A stretch of DNA of 64,000 nt from Thermoproteus uzoniensis 768-20 (GCF_000193375.1 NC_015315.1:1682622-1746621), one strand, 5' to 3'. Shown: positions 49,266 through 58,352, numbered from the stretch's first letter. A program made the numbers and translations. Notes: generated from the sequence alone by a model not told the origin.

Positions 49266-50302
49266 ACCTCTACAGTGTCGAGGAATTTAAGGCGCTTAGG
49301 AACCGGCGGGTGGTCCGACAAGATCTCCTGCACCCCGCCGACCTCCACACGCTTTAGCCTATTGACGACGTCGGGGGTGACCTCCCTGAAGGGATTGGCG
49401 TAGGCGGCCGTAAACGCGTAGATGAATAAGGCCTTTAACTTGCTATCGCCTAAGGCCTCCCCTCCGCCGCCCTCATAATACAAGTGGATCTTTGCAAGGG
49501 CCTTCTGCATGGGCCATCTTCCCGCTGCGCGGGCGCCCACATAGTCGGCGTAATACTCCCTCATCCTACTAAAGGCCAAAACCAGTAGTTGCTCTATGAA
49601 CGACACGGCGACGAGCGCGAGGCCCACCAACGCCATGGCGGTTCCGGGATTATCCCTCCTCTCCCCACCGCCCAAGAATCCTTGCCAAATAAGGCTGTAT
49701 CCCAAGTAATACAACACGGAGGGGAATAGGCCGAAGAACAACATCACTAGGTTGTCCTTATGTAGATGGTGGCCTATCTCGTGGCCTATAACCGCCTCGA
49801 GCTCGTCGCGGCTCAACATGCCGTAGAGGGATCTCGTGACGGCCACCCGCCTGCCGGTTATGAAGTTGCCGTAGGAGAACGCGTTGGGAGGCCCGTCGAC
49901 TAACACGGCCTTTATACGGCCGCCGATACCCAGCCTAGAGGCTACGGCGTCTACCACGGCTTGAAGCTCTGGATCCTCTCTAGCTCCATATGTGAGATCT
50001 ATTATAAATGGCGATATTAAATATGTAAACAAATTCATTATTAATACAAATAATATTATAAATGGAATGGAATATATTGTTGCATAACCGCCCACGTATA
50101 AGGCCGCCCATATGGATGCCGCGGTCACGGAGATCAAGACGAAGGCCAGTATTGCCATAGAGACGTATAGGGAAAAACGTCCGCTGAATTTACGCGCTAA
50201 TTTAGGCGCCAACGTCGACGCGAGAACTAACATCAAAACATACCCCAGCAACATCGTGATCCAGTAGATTGGGTCAAACCATATGAAATACGGAAACAGC
50301 AT
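49262..50302 (-). CDS. HtpX-like membrane zinc metalloprotease (M48)
   Basis: This is a membrane quality-control protease. The 346-aa protein has two to four N-terminal membrane helices, the zinc motif HEIGHHLHKD and the third ligand in REYYADYVGARAAGRW, with further helices between them (NLVMLFFGLFPSVLYYLGY). ATG 50302 is chosen because GATATTTATACGG (50319-50331) on the minus strand is at TATA distance; the frame extends to 50341. An AT-rich island lies at about 49990-50090. The family degrades misfolded membrane proteins. Confidence 0.88.
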   Translation of the reverse strand: MLFPYFIWFDPIYWITMLLGYVLMLVLASTLAPKLARKFSGRFSLYVSMAILAFVLISVTAASIWAALYVGGYATIYSIPFIILFVLIMNLFTYLISPFIIDLTYGAREDPELQAVVDAVASRLGIGGRIKAVLVDGPPNAFSYGNFITGRRVAVTRSLYGMLSRDELEAVIGHEIGHHLHKDNLVMLFFGLFPSVLYYLGYSLIWQGFLGGGERRDNPGTAMALVGLALVAVSFIEQLLVLAFSRMREYYADYVGARAAGRWPMQKALAKIHLYYEGGGGEALGDSKLKALFIYAFTAAYANPFREVTPDVVNRLKRVEVGGVQEILSDHPPVPKRLKFLDTVEV

Positions 50303-50471
50303 GTGCGCTTTTCGAATATCCGTATAAATATCTTTCCCCAATAAAAGATAGTAATAATATTTTATACAATAATTAATAATTTATTTATTATAAAAATAAT
50401 TTACTATTAAAAATATAAAAGAATATAGAATATTAGTAAAGATAAGTTGGATAAAAAGAGGAGGAATAGTT

Positions 50472-50750
50472 GTGAAGAGCGAGTTCTTAAACGCGCTATT
50501 GACATATATAAACAATGTCGGCGAGAAAGGAACAGCAGTTACTATAAAAATAGATAGAATTTGTGGTGTAGATAGAAGATGTTCTTGGTATATTTATAAA
50601 TATATGAACGTATTAGAATCTAAAAATTTAGTTGTTAAGTGGAAAAAAGGCACGTGGATAGCCGAGAGGCAGAATTTAGATAGGATACGGGAATACATAG
50701 CTACCTATCTTCCTCGAAGAGGTGCTAAAAATATCTCTGTAAAAAGATAA
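50472..50750 (+). CDS. Hypothetical protein, possible winged-helix domain
   Basis: This is an unrecognised 92-aa basic protein. Helices (FLNALLTYINNVGEKG, SWYIYKYMNVLESKN) followed by LVVKWKKGTWIAERQ suggest a winged-helix-like fold. The gene is AT-rich over most of its length, and the 130 bp before it are almost pure A/T. The GTG start has GGATAAAAAGAGG (50449-50461) and a GGAGG just upstream. It converges on speD, whose end lies 3 bp away. Confidence 0.6.
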   Translation: MKSEFLNALLTYINNVGEKGTAVTIKIDRICGVDRRCSWYIYKYMNVLESKNLVVKWKKGTWIAERQNLDRIREYIATYLPRRGAKNISVKR

Positions 50751-50753
50751 AGA

Positions 50754-51149
50754 TTATTTGGGATATTTATACGATCTATCTGAATAGTTTATAGTATATC
50801 TTTTCGGTTTTAATTGGCTTATTATATACCTAAAAGCGGTGAGAGGATCCGACTGCTCGCCGCAGGTATAGACGTCTATAGTGGCGTATCTGTATGTCGG
50901 CCACGTATGGACTGCTATGTGGCTCTCGAGCACTAGCGCGATCACCGAGACGCCCTCCTTATCTCCGCCTTTAAACTTCCAGCTGTTGACCTCTACCAAG
51001 TGCATGTTGGCTAGCTCGGCGGCCCTCATAACTATACGTCGCAGTCTCTCCTCGTCGGAGAGAAGTTCGGGATCTATTCCATAAGCCTCGCCGTAGTAGT
51101 GCTTCCCTATCACCGGGACGCTACCCCGCGCGATTTGCGTTGTTTGCAT
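50754..51149 (-). CDS. speD: SpeD-family pyruvoyl decarboxylase (AdoMet or arginine decarboxylase)
   Basis: The proenzyme self-cleaves between Glu75 and Ser76 (LVLES|HIAVHTWP), turning the Ser into the pyruvoyl cofactor. The 131-aa sequence also has the family YATIDVYTCGEQSDP with Cys96. Most archaeal members decarboxylate S-adenosylmethionine for spermidine synthesis, but in crenarchaea a close paralogue is arginine decarboxylase making agmatine, which would feed the agmatinase-like enzyme at 1.4 kb. Sequence alone does not settle which. The ATG has GGCTTAAATAC (minus strand, about 51170-51181) upstream. Confidence 0.9.
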   Translation of the reverse strand: MQTTQIARGSVPVIGKHYYGEAYGIDPELLSDEERLRRIVMRAAELANMHLVEVNSWKFKGGDKEGVSVIALVLESHIAVHTWPTYRYATIDVYTCGEQSDPLTAFRYIISQLKPKRYTINYSDRSYKYPK

Positions 51150-51253
51150 TGCTGTCTGCGCGGATGGTACCCGTATTTAAGCCTTTTGTTTTTAATAAGG
51201 AGCTGAGTGGCGTAATACGTGAATTGCTAAATATAGGTGGCTAATCTTCATCG

Positions 51254-53092
51254 ATGCGAGTCTTGTTGATACACGCCGAGTCGTTTCGGTGGGAGCCTAA
51301 GGAACCTGCAGGCGAGATAAGAGATGAGCCCAATTCCGGCGAGGCCAAAAACGCCTTGGTGGCTTTCATCACTGTTGAGGAAGGCGACGTGCTTGATGAC
51401 GGATACCTATCAAGAGTGGCGGAGGATATTGTAGACGTTGCGAGGAGGGTGAAAGCCAGCTCTATAGTTATATATCCATATGCACATTTATCATCAAAAT
51501 TAGCACGTCCCTATTTATCTAAAGAAATTCTTAGTAAAGTATACAACATCGTCTCAGCTACTGCCCAGGGGTTTAGCGTGTTGAAGGCGCCTTTCGGATA
51601 CTACAAGGAATTTGAGCTAAAGTGTCTCGGCCACCCCTTGTCGGAGCTTAGTAGATCCTACACGCCGGAGGCTACGCCGAGGCCGTCAACGCAACAGGCT
51701 AAGCAACAGGATGTTTACTTGATACTAACTCCGGATGGAGACGAGTACGATCCTGTACAGTTCCCGCTTGATAAATATCCCGATCTAAAGGCCCTAGTAG
51801 AGAAGGAGGTTTTCAGGAAGGAGTTGCCGGGCGGAGAGCCGAAGTATATAGAATATGTAAAGAGATTTACCTTCGACTGGGAGCCCATGTCCGATATCGG
51901 CCATATGAGGTACGGCCCAGACGCGACGATTATGATGGAGCTGGTCGAGGACTACGCGTTTCAAGTCGCCAGATCTTTGGGGATACCGATATTCAAAATA
52001 AGAGGGACCAATATGTTCAAGCTGAGCGAAAAGCCCATAGAGACTCACGCCAAGCTGTTCGGCGAAAGGCTCTATATAGTGGAGACCGACGTCGACTCCA
52101 TACTGCGCTACGCGGCATGTTTCCAACAGTTCGCCATGGCCAAAGACTGGGTAATAAGCTACAGAAATCTGCCCTTCGGAATGTTGGAGATAGCCGACTC
52201 CTATAGGTATGAACAGCCGGGCGAGACGGTGTTGCTTTTCAGACTTAGGAGATTCTACATGCCAGATCTACATATATTTACAAAGAACTTAAATGAGGCA
52301 ATAGAGGTCACATATAAGTTACATGAAAAAATATTTGAAGAAATAAGAAAAATAAATAGAGATTATGTATCATTATATAATATAACGGCGGAATTTTATA
52401 AGGGGCATAAAGATTACTTAGTTGAACTTGCAAAAAGAGAGGGAAAGCCTATATTATTACGTATATTACCTGAACAAAAATATTATTGGGTTCTTAATGT
52501 GGAGTTCCATATCATTGACGAGCTGGGCAGACCGCGCGAGATTGCTACATTCCAGATAGATGTCGGAAATGCAATGAGATTTGGTATAAAATATATAGAT
52601 GAAGAAAATAAAGTAAAGTATCCTGTTATAATACATACGGCTATTCTTGGTAGCGTCGAGCGATATATTTTTGCATTGTTCGATACGGCGGCTTTGATGG
52701 AGAAACGCGGAGAAGTCCCGAGATTGCCTACCTGGATAACGCCGGTACAAGTGCGCATAATTCCGGTCAACCGGGAATATCTTCGCCCGGCGTCTGATCT
52801 CGCCGACGAGTTGGAGAGGAGGGGCATAAGGGTCGATATAGATGATAGAGAGGAAACCCTTTCGAGGAAGATACGTGACGCAGAGCGGGAGTGGATCCCG
52901 TATATAATAGTCATAGGTCAGAAAGAGGCTTCCTCGAACATGCTTACTGTTAGGATTAGGGGCAAAGGACAAGTACAAATGTCGAGACAAGATCTCGTGG
53001 AAGTTGTGGAGAAGGAGATCTCGGGCTTCCCGAGGAGGCCGTTATATATGCCGAGGCTTCTTTCCCAGAGACCCTCCTACAAACAGCTCTGA
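51254..53092 (+). CDS. thrS: Threonyl-tRNA synthetase (archaeal type)
   Basis: This is a class II synthetase for tRNA-Thr. The N-terminal archaeal editing domain (residues about 1-140, D-aminoacyl-tRNA deacylase-like, starting MRVLLIHAESFRWEP) removes mischarged Ser. The core includes DIGHMRYGPDATIMMELVED, ATFQIDVGNAMRFGIKYIDE and motif 3 HTAILGSVERYIFALFD, and an anticodon-binding domain lies near residues 495-600. Length 612 aa. The ATG has GCTAAATATAGG (51227-51238) upstream. AT-rich islands at 51460-51550, 52270-52500 and 52560-52690 break an otherwise GC-rich housekeeping gene. Confidence 0.96.
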   Translation: MRVLLIHAESFRWEPKEPAGEIRDEPNSGEAKNALVAFITVEEGDVLDDGYLSRVAEDIVDVARRVKASSIVIYPYAHLSSKLARPYLSKEILSKVYNIVSATAQGFSVLKAPFGYYKEFELKCLGHPLSELSRSYTPEATPRPSTQQAKQQDVYLILTPDGDEYDPVQFPLDKYPDLKALVEKEVFRKELPGGEPKYIEYVKRFTFDWEPMSDIGHMRYGPDATIMMELVEDYAFQVARSLGIPIFKIRGTNMFKLSEKPIETHAKLFGERLYIVETDVDSILRYAACFQQFAMAKDWVISYRNLPFGMLEIADSYRYEQPGETVLLFRLRRFYMPDLHIFTKNLNEAIEVTYKLHEKIFEEIRKINRDYVSLYNITAEFYKGHKDYLVELAKREGKPILLRILPEQKYYWVLNVEFHIIDELGRPREIATFQIDVGNAMRFGIKYIDEENKVKYPVIIHTAILGSVERYIFALFDTAALMEKRGEVPRLPTWITPVQVRIIPVNREYLRPASDLADELERRGIRVDIDDREETLSRKIRDAEREWIPYIIVIGQKEASSNMLTVRIRGKGQVQMSRQDLVEVVEKEISGFPRRPLYMPRLLSQRPSYKQL

Positions 53093-53129
53093 TCCAACAT
53101 TACAGTAGCTTTTAACCAATAGATAGGTC

Positions 53130-53330
53130 ATGAAAAGGAGAGGGTCCCTATTCGTCGAGGAGACGTTGTTGCTGTTTCTGGCCATAGGGATATTCGTGGC
53201 GTTTGCGCTGACAGTTACAGGCATGATTAAAGGAGCGCTTAGCGGCATTCTCGGCTTCAGAAACGAGACGAATACCCTGTTAAGTCAGCTAGTTAATGCG
53301 GCGAAACAGCTGATACTCGGAGGTAGCTAA
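53130..53330 (+). CDS. Small type IV pilin-like secreted protein
   Basis: The 66-aa protein has a basic leader MKRRG followed by SLFVEETLLLFLAIGIFVAF. Cleavage after Gly5 would give a mature protein with Glu at position +5 and a continuous hydrophobic helix, the hallmark of class III (type IV pilin) signal peptides processed by PibD. The mature peptide would be about 61 aa, very small for a pilin. The start has CTTTTAACC (53109-53117) upstream. It could be a minor pilin or an adhesion filament subunit; a simple small membrane protein is the alternative. Confidence 0.6.
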   Translation: MKRRGSLFVEETLLLFLAIGIFVAFALTVTGMIKGALSGILGFRNETNTLLSQLVNAAKQLILGGS

Positions 53331-53334
53331 CTTC

Positions 53335-53919
53335 TTACTCAATATATATACCATTTTTATTTAATCGATCAATAATGTTTTCTTTTTCAGAAATAAATAA
53401 ATCAATTATATTTTTAATATATGATTTATTTATAGATATATTATATTTTGGATCAGCCAACATGCGCGCGATATTGGCGATGAAATCCTCCGCATCCTTG
53501 GTAGCCATCTTTGCCTTTAGGACTAGAAGATCTTCTAGCCTTATGCTTCTTATATTAAAATTATCAATTTTAATAGTAAGAGAATTTTCAATAATTTGAG
53601 GAGGAATATATATATCTAATATATTTTCTAATAGATCTATTTTAAGTAATTCGCCAGATACGACGAGTTCGTAGTATATGGTGCCGTGGTCCGTAGTTCC
53701 TATATCCCACTCATTCTCTTGTGCTATTTTTTCAAATAATTCATAATCTAATATTGTTGATTTATTAATTATAAATAAATCAAGATCTACAGGATCTAAA
53801 TCGATATTATAAACTAGAGGCAGTATAGCAGAGCCTACGAGGACAAACTCCACGCCGTGCCTCCGTAACGCATCGCCGACCTGTAGTAGTCCCTCCTTGT
53901 ATTTTCGATAGCGGTCCAT
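53335..53919 (-). CDS. Nucleotidyltransferase-fold protein
   Basis: The motif VGSAILPLVYNIDLDPVDLDLFI (GS followed by DxDxF/I) near the N terminus of this 194-aa protein is typical of the MNT/AbiEii-like nucleotidyltransferase superfamily, and RLEDLLVLKAKMATKDAEDF is the usual C-terminal helix with Lys-x-Ala. Such proteins are often antitoxin or toxin components, but no partner gene is adjacent. Nearly the whole gene from 53340 to 53800 is AT-rich. The ATG has CTTTAAAAG upstream on the minus strand (53938-53946). Confidence 0.75.
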   Translation of the reverse strand: MDRYRKYKEGLLQVGDALRRHGVEFVLVGSAILPLVYNIDLDPVDLDLFIINKSTILDYELFEKIAQENEWDIGTTDHGTIYYELVVSGELLKIDLLENILDIYIPPQIIENSLTIKIDNFNIRSIRLEDLLVLKAKMATKDAEDFIANIARMLADPKYNISINKSYIKNIIDLFISEKENIIDRLNKNGIYIE

Positions 53920-53950
53920 GGTCGGCGAGAGGCGGAGTCTTTTAAAGTTG

Positions 53951-53995
53951 CTATATATAGTATATATAGTGAGTGTTATGGTAAAGCTTATAACA
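53951..53995 (+). promoter_or_regulatory. pgk promoter region with repeated TATATAG elements
   Basis: CTATATATAG and TATATATAGT are repeated head-to-tail at 53951-53970. A second box, CTTATAACA (53987-53995), sits 21-29 nt before the pgk ATG 54016. The first would give a short-leader transcript and the second a leaderless one. A 14-codon frame (ATG 53978) ends just past the pgk ATG. Confidence 0.5.
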
Positions 53996-54015
53996 ACTGA
54001 TTTTCTTGATCATTC

Positions 54016-55221
54016 ATGTTAGAACATGCTTTATCAGTTATACCGAACATATCTAGGTGTGCTAAACCAAGCAAGAGAATAATTGTAAGAATAGATATAA
54101 ATTCTCCAATAAAAAATAACAAGATACTTGATGATTATAGGCTAAAGGCTCATGCAAAAACGATATCTATCCTTTCCGACGCCGGGGCGCGAGTTGTCGT
54201 TTTGGCTCACCAAGGCCGTCCCGGTCAAGATGACTTCACAAGTCTTGAGATTCATAAAAATATATTAGAAAAATATGTTAATAAAACTATATTATTTATC
54301 GAAGATATAATAGGTCCATATGCATTAAATAAAATAGATAATATGAAAGATGGAGAGATCTTGATGCTGGAGAACGTGAGAATGTTATCGGAGGAGGTCG
54401 TTGAGGGGCCGCCGGAAAAACAAGCGAATACCTGGCTTGTGAGGAAGTTGGCGCCCCACGCCGACTATTTCGTGTTCGACGGATTCGCCGTGGCGCACAG
54501 GTCGCAGCCCAGCGTAGTGGGCTTCCCCATGGTCATGCCCTCGTGTATGGGCTACGTGATGGAAAGAGAGTTAACCGCCCTCTCAGAGATCTGGCGCAAC
54601 AGGAAGCTCACGCTGATCGTTGTCGGCGGCGCCAAGGTGCCGGAGTCCCTTAGAGCGATAAAGGAGGTGTTAGACAAAGGTCTCGCAGATAAGGTGCTCG
54701 TCGGCGGCCTTGTGTCCGTCGTCATGGCCTCTGCCAAATCGCGCGTGGGACCGTCTGTAAGGCAGTTCCTCGAGGGCATGGGCTTGCTGTCCGAGGTGGA
54801 GAAGGCTAGGATGTTGTTGGAAACCTACGGAGACTTCATCGTATTGCCGGAGGACTTCAGGTCTAGGACCGGCGAGCTGAGCCTATCCAACCTAGACGAA
54901 GTCCCGGGCGATATAGGCAACGCCACGGCCGCCAAGTTCGCAGAGATAATAAACGACTACGAATACGTAGTAGTGACGGGGCCCATGGGCAAAATAGAGG
55001 AGCCCGATTTCTTCGCCGGCACGCGCCGCGTCTTGGAGGCCGCTAGCAGGCGTAAGGCGATTATAGGAGGGGGCCACACAATACTGTCCGCCGAGAAGGC
55101 AGGAGTCCTCGACAAGATCTTCCACGTATCTACGGGAGGCCGCGCCTTCTTGATGGCGCTGTCGGAGGAATTGCCTGCTGTCAACGCGTTGGTTAAATCG
55201 GCCGAGAAGTTCTGGCTATGA
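54016..55221 (+). CDS. pgk: Phosphoglycerate kinase
   Basis: This glycolytic/gluconeogenic enzyme interconverts 1,3-bisphosphoglycerate and 3-phosphoglycerate. The 401-aa protein has [59 protein letters not shown] and [13 protein letters not shown], the substrate and nucleotide motifs of the family. Its stop overlaps the gap start by 4 bp; overlapping pgk and gap genes are characteristic of Thermoproteus. The N-terminal third (54000-54340) is extremely AT-rich (9 of 60 G/C at 54241-54300), the rest GC-rich (41 of 60 at 54481-54540). Confidence 0.96.
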   Translation: MLEHALSVIPNISRCAKPSKRIIVRIDINSPIKNNKILDDYRLKAHAKTISILSDAGARVVVLAHQGRPGQDDFTSLEIHKNILEKYVNKTILFIEDIIGPYALNKIDNMKDGEILMLENVRMLSEEVVEGPPEKQANTWLVRKLAPHADYFVFDGFAVAHRSQPSVVGFPMVMPSCMGYVMERELTALSEIWRNRKLTLIVVGGAKVPESLRAIKEVLDKGLADKVLVGGLVSVVMASAKSRVGPSVRQFLEGMGLLSEVEKARMLLETYGDFIVLPEDFRSRTGELSLSNLDEVPGDIGNATAAKFAEIINDYEYVVVTGPMGKIEEPDFFAGTRRVLEAASRRKAIIGGGHTILSAEKAGVLDKIFHVSTGGRAFLMALSEELPAVNALVKSAEKFWL

Positions 55222-56246
55222 AAGTCGCCGTAGTCGGCTACGGCACCATAGGCAAAAGAGTGGCTGACGCCGTTGCGGCGCAAGACGACATGAAGCTGGT
55301 CGGCGTGTTCAAGACGACGCCCGACTACGGCGCAATTCTGGCGGCGCGGAGGGGCTACAGGATATACGCGCCCGACGACCGGCGCGAGAATTTCCGTAAG
55401 GCCGGCGTAGAGGTCTGGGGCGGCTTGGCCGACTTAATATCGGAGGCCGACATCGTGGTGGACGCCACGCCCGACGGCGTCGGGGCGGAGAACAAGGGCC
55501 TCTACGTAAAGGCGGGGAGGCCGGCTATATTCCAGGGGGGCGAGGAGGCCGACGTGGCGGAGGTCAGCTTCAACGCATTGGCAAATTTCGAGAGCGCCGT
55601 GGGCAAGAGGTTCGTGAGGGTGGTCAGCTGCAACACCACCGGGATATCGAGGGTGTTGTCGGCCCTTAGGCTGAACGGGCTCGGCATCAGGAAGGCCAGG
55701 ATCTTCATAGCGAGGAGGGGGGCAGACCCGAGGGAGTACAAGAAGGGCCCCATAAACGACGTTGTGCCCAACCCGGCCACGATACCGAGCCACCACGGCC
55801 CCGACGCCAAGACGGTGCTCGGCGACGTGGACATAGTCACAGTGGCTGTGGCGGTGCCGGTCACCATAATGCATATGCACATGGCTTACATAGAGCTCGA
55901 CGACACGCCGAGTAGGGAGAGGGTAATAGACGCGCTGGCGTCTACGCCCAGAATTCTGCTCTTCGACGTGAAGGCGGGGTACAACAGCCTCGCGCAGATA
56001 GTAGAATGGGCTAGGGATATGGGCAGGCCGCGCGGCGATATTTGGGAAGTCGCCGTCATCTCGGACTCCGTAACCGTAAACGGGCGCGAGCTTTATCTAA
56101 TGTACGGAGTCCATCAAGAAGCCGTAGTGGTGCCCGAGAACATAGACGCAATAAGGGCAGTGGGGAGGTTGGCGGATAAATGGACCTCGATAGAGAAAAC
56201 TGATAAAGCGTTGGGCATAATCGCGCATGGAAAGAGATATGGTTGA
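55218..56246 (+). CDS. gap: Glyceraldehyde-3-phosphate dehydrogenase, phosphorylating (archaeal)
   Basis: This archaeal type II GAPDH of 342 aa acts mainly in gluconeogenesis in Thermoproteus, where non-phosphorylating enzymes dominate glycolysis. It starts with the Rossmann motif [17 protein letters not shown] and has the catalytic Cys138 in [11 protein letters not shown] and the substrate region [12 protein letters not shown]. It is translationally coupled to pgk and followed by a universal stress protein that overlaps its 3' end by 20 bp. Confidence 0.96.
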   Translation: MKVAVVGYGTIGKRVADAVAAQDDMKLVGVFKTTPDYGAILAARRGYRIYAPDDRRENFRKAGVEVWGGLADLISEADIVVDATPDGVGAENKGLYVKAGRPAIFQGGEEADVAEVSFNALANFESAVGKRFVRVVSCNTTGISRVLSALRLNGLGIRKARIFIARRGADPREYKKGPINDVVPNPATIPSHHGPDAKTVLGDVDIVTVAVAVPVTIMHMHMAYIELDDTPSRERVIDALASTPRILLFDVKAGYNSLAQIVEWARDMGRPRGDIWEVAVISDSVTVNGRELYLMYGVHQEAVVVPENIDAIRAVGRLADKWTSIEKTDKALGIIAHGKRYG

Positions 56247-56646
56247 CGAGCCCTCATACAAACTCGCCTACAGATTCAGGAAAGTCCTAGTCCCTATAAC
56301 CCCCGACGAGAGGTCGCAGATAGCCATAGAGGTCGCGAAGGACTTCTATACTAGATATGGATCTCATATAGTATTTCTATATATAATAGATAATATAGAT
56401 AAAACTAAAGAAATAAATCAACTACTATCAAAATATGCAAATGATATAGTATACGAGCTCAAAATAGAGCGTCTCAAGGAGGGGGAGACTGTGGCGTCCG
56501 CAATACTTGAGGAGATAAAGAGGGGACTATACGATTTGGTAATCGTCGAGTCGAGGGGGCGCACAGGTATTGAGGCCCTACTGTACAACTCCGTATCTAC
56601 CGCCATAGCTCTTTCGGCCCCCACTAGCGTATTAGTGCTCAGATGA
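56227..56646 (+). CDS. Universal stress protein (UspA family)
   Basis: This alpha/beta nucleotide-binding-type protein (139 aa) starts the fold at [20 protein letters not shown] and ends with [34 protein letters not shown]. The last part corresponds to the G-2x-G-9x-G(S/T) ATP-binding region with partial conservation. ATG 56227 overlaps gap; ATG 56239 is an alternative. It overlaps the glycosidase gene by 4 bp, placing it in the pgk-gap operon. A short AT-rich island lies at 56370-56460. Confidence 0.87.
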   Translation: MERDMVDEPSYKLAYRFRKVLVPITPDERSQIAIEVAKDFYTRYGSHIVFLYIIDNIDKTKEINQLLSKYANDIVYELKIERLKEGETVASAILEEIKRGLYDLVIVESRGRTGIEALLYNSVSTAIALSAPTSVLVLR

Positions 56647-57704
56647 GGATAGGGGCCGCCATATCGCCGTATCAACATTTCGGCATATGCGGTTGCGATC
56701 TACCAGACGAAATAGGGGCCAGACATATCCAGTTCTTCGAAAAGGATATACTCCTGGCCAAGAAGATAGGGCTAGACTCGTTCAGGACAGGTATAGAGTG
56801 GGCGTTGCTCGAGCCAGTAAGGGGAAAATATAACGCGACATGGCTTAATTTCTTCGAAAAATATCTAGACTATATAAAGAGCGCCGGTCTCGAGATATGG
56901 CTGACGGCCCATCACTTTACAAATCCTAGATGGATCTGGAAGGAGGGAGGGTGGGAATCTAAAAACATAATTAAATCCTATTTAAATTATATAGATTTAA
57001 TTTTAAAAAATTTTAAAAAATACATAAAATTTTTACTAATATTTAATGAGCCAGAAATATATGTATATCTAGCCTATTTAAAAGGAGATTTGCCGCCGTA
57101 CGGATTCTTCGCATATAAACACGCCGCGAGGGCGTTCGGCAACATAAGGGAGGCGATACTAGCCGCTAGAGATCTCGCCAAGAGCTACGGCGTCCCTGCG
57201 TCGTTTACGCACCCCTACAGGAAGTATAGGGCTAAGCCCCATCTAAAGCCCCTGAAGTGGGTATTCACCAAGCTAAGTCCCTCCACATTGGATTTGGCGA
57301 AGGAGATGGACGTTGCGGCGATTAACTTTTATGTAGTCACAGAGGTTTCGCTCGGGGACTTTAGGAGCCTCTTAGAGCCAGAGGCGCTTCTTGAGTTAAA
57401 GGCGCCGAGAATAGCCGTGACGGAGTACGGGATAGCCACCCGCAATGAGCGCATTAGATCGGCCTATCTGTGCGAGATGGCGCGTGTATTTCGGAAAATA
57501 GAGCCGGTGGCCGTTATTTGGTGGTCTTTTCTGCACGGCTACGAGTGGGGCCTCGGATACAAGCCGTTCTTCGCCTTGATAGACGAGAATAGGAGGCCGA
57601 CGCCGCTCGCGTTAAGTATGAGACAGATATTGGAGGCGCCGCCTCCAGAATGCGGGCCTTTGCCGAGGGATTTGGGCATTGAGTGGAGAATGGCGTTGGA
57701 TTGA
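56643..57704 (+). CDS. Glycoside hydrolase family 1-like beta-glycosidase
   Basis: This TIM-barrel glycosidase has both GH1 catalytic glutamates in context: acid/base Glu136 in LIFNEPEIY and nucleophile Glu261 in VTEYGIAT, plus the family start AISPYQHFG and SFRTGIEWALLEP. At 353 aa it is about 80-130 residues shorter than usual archaeal GH1 enzymes, lacking some barrel loops. The ATG overlaps the usp stop, making it the fourth gene of the pgk-gap operon. The substrate is unknown. The gene has an AT-rich island at about 56950-57090. Confidence 0.82.
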   Translation: MRIGAAISPYQHFGICGCDLPDEIGARHIQFFEKDILLAKKIGLDSFRTGIEWALLEPVRGKYNATWLNFFEKYLDYIKSAGLEIWLTAHHFTNPRWIWKEGGWESKNIIKSYLNYIDLILKNFKKYIKFLLIFNEPEIYVYLAYLKGDLPPYGFFAYKHAARAFGNIREAILAARDLAKSYGVPASFTHPYRKYRAKPHLKPLKWVFTKLSPSTLDLAKEMDVAAINFYVVTEVSLGDFRSLLEPEALLELKAPRIAVTEYGIATRNERIRSAYLCEMARVFRKIEPVAVIWWSFLHGYEWGLGYKPFFALIDENRRPTPLALSMRQILEAPPPECGPLPRDLGIEWRMALD

Positions 57705-58352
57705 CTAGAAGAACGCAGAGAGATCCGTCTCGTTGTCCTCCTGTAGACCCTCCAACACTCTCCTTATTTTTGCAAGAGCCTTATCCGGGAGAGGCCAAGA
57801 TCTATAGTTCTGGATCGCCTTGAGCGGGCTTCCGTATTTTTTAAGCAGTTGTTCTGCTGTTTTGATCCCCACGCCTGGCAACGACGAGAGGAACTCTATC
57901 TGTAGCTTCCTTAAATCGGTGCCTTTAATGTGCGGGATCCGGATTCCTCTATCTTCCCTTTCGGCCTGTCTAGCGGCCAGACATATGGCATGGCCGGTCT
58001 GCTCGGGCGAGCGAGTATACAATATACCTACGCCCATCCTCGCTATAGCTAGCTCGGCGCCTAGTATGGCGTTTTGATGGACCTCGCGCATATCGGCCGC
58101 CCTCCACAGATCGCCCTCTATTATGATCACCGGCCTCTGGCCGCTTGAGAGGAGGCGAGTTGCTTGGTCGAACAGCCGCCCATCTACTATAGAAGATATG
58201 AAATCGTGGGCGCTCTTCCGCTCAAATAAGAAATAACCAGCTATATAGTCGCCTATCTCGAGCTGTTTCTGTACAACTTGACAACCGGCCTCCTTTATAT
58301 ACTTAACAACATCAGTTCTATATTCCCTTGAGTCCGCTATTACTTGGCTCAA
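57705..58352 (-). CDS. xpf: XPF/Mus81-family structure-specific endonuclease
   Basis: This crenarchaeal short XPF nuclease cuts 3' flaps and branched DNA with PCNA. The ERCC4 domain shows Asp7 (ADSRE), Asp35 (EIGDY) and the ERKSAHD motif (44-50). A tandem helix-hairpin-helix region follows (FLSSLPGVGIKTAEQLLKKYG), and the last residues ETDLSAFF form a PCNA-binding PIP-like box. Length 215 aa is typical for crenarchaeal XPF without a helicase domain. The TTG start overlaps the rps17 stop by four bases, so it is translated from the rps19-rps17 transcript. Confidence 0.92.
   Translation of the reverse strand: MSQVIADSREYRTDVVKYIKEAGCQVVQKQLEIGDYIAGYFLFERKSAHDFISSIVDGRLFDQATRLLSSGQRPVIIIEGDLWRAADMREVHQNAILGAELAIARMGVGILYTRSPEQTGHAICLAARQAEREDRGIRIPHIKGTDLRKLQIEFLSSLPGVGIKTAEQLLKKYGSPLKAIQNYRSWPLPDKALAKIRRVLEGLQEDNETDLSAFF

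Noticed and set aside
50342-50471. Very AT-rich 130-bp stretch as a replication origin.
   Set aside because: There are no repeated origin-recognition boxes and no orc1/cdc6 gene nearby; it is more like the other AT-rich promoter gaps.
52270-52500. AT-rich islands as inserted mobile elements.
   Set aside because: They are in frame, encode conserved residues of the host protein, and lack terminal repeats or transposase.
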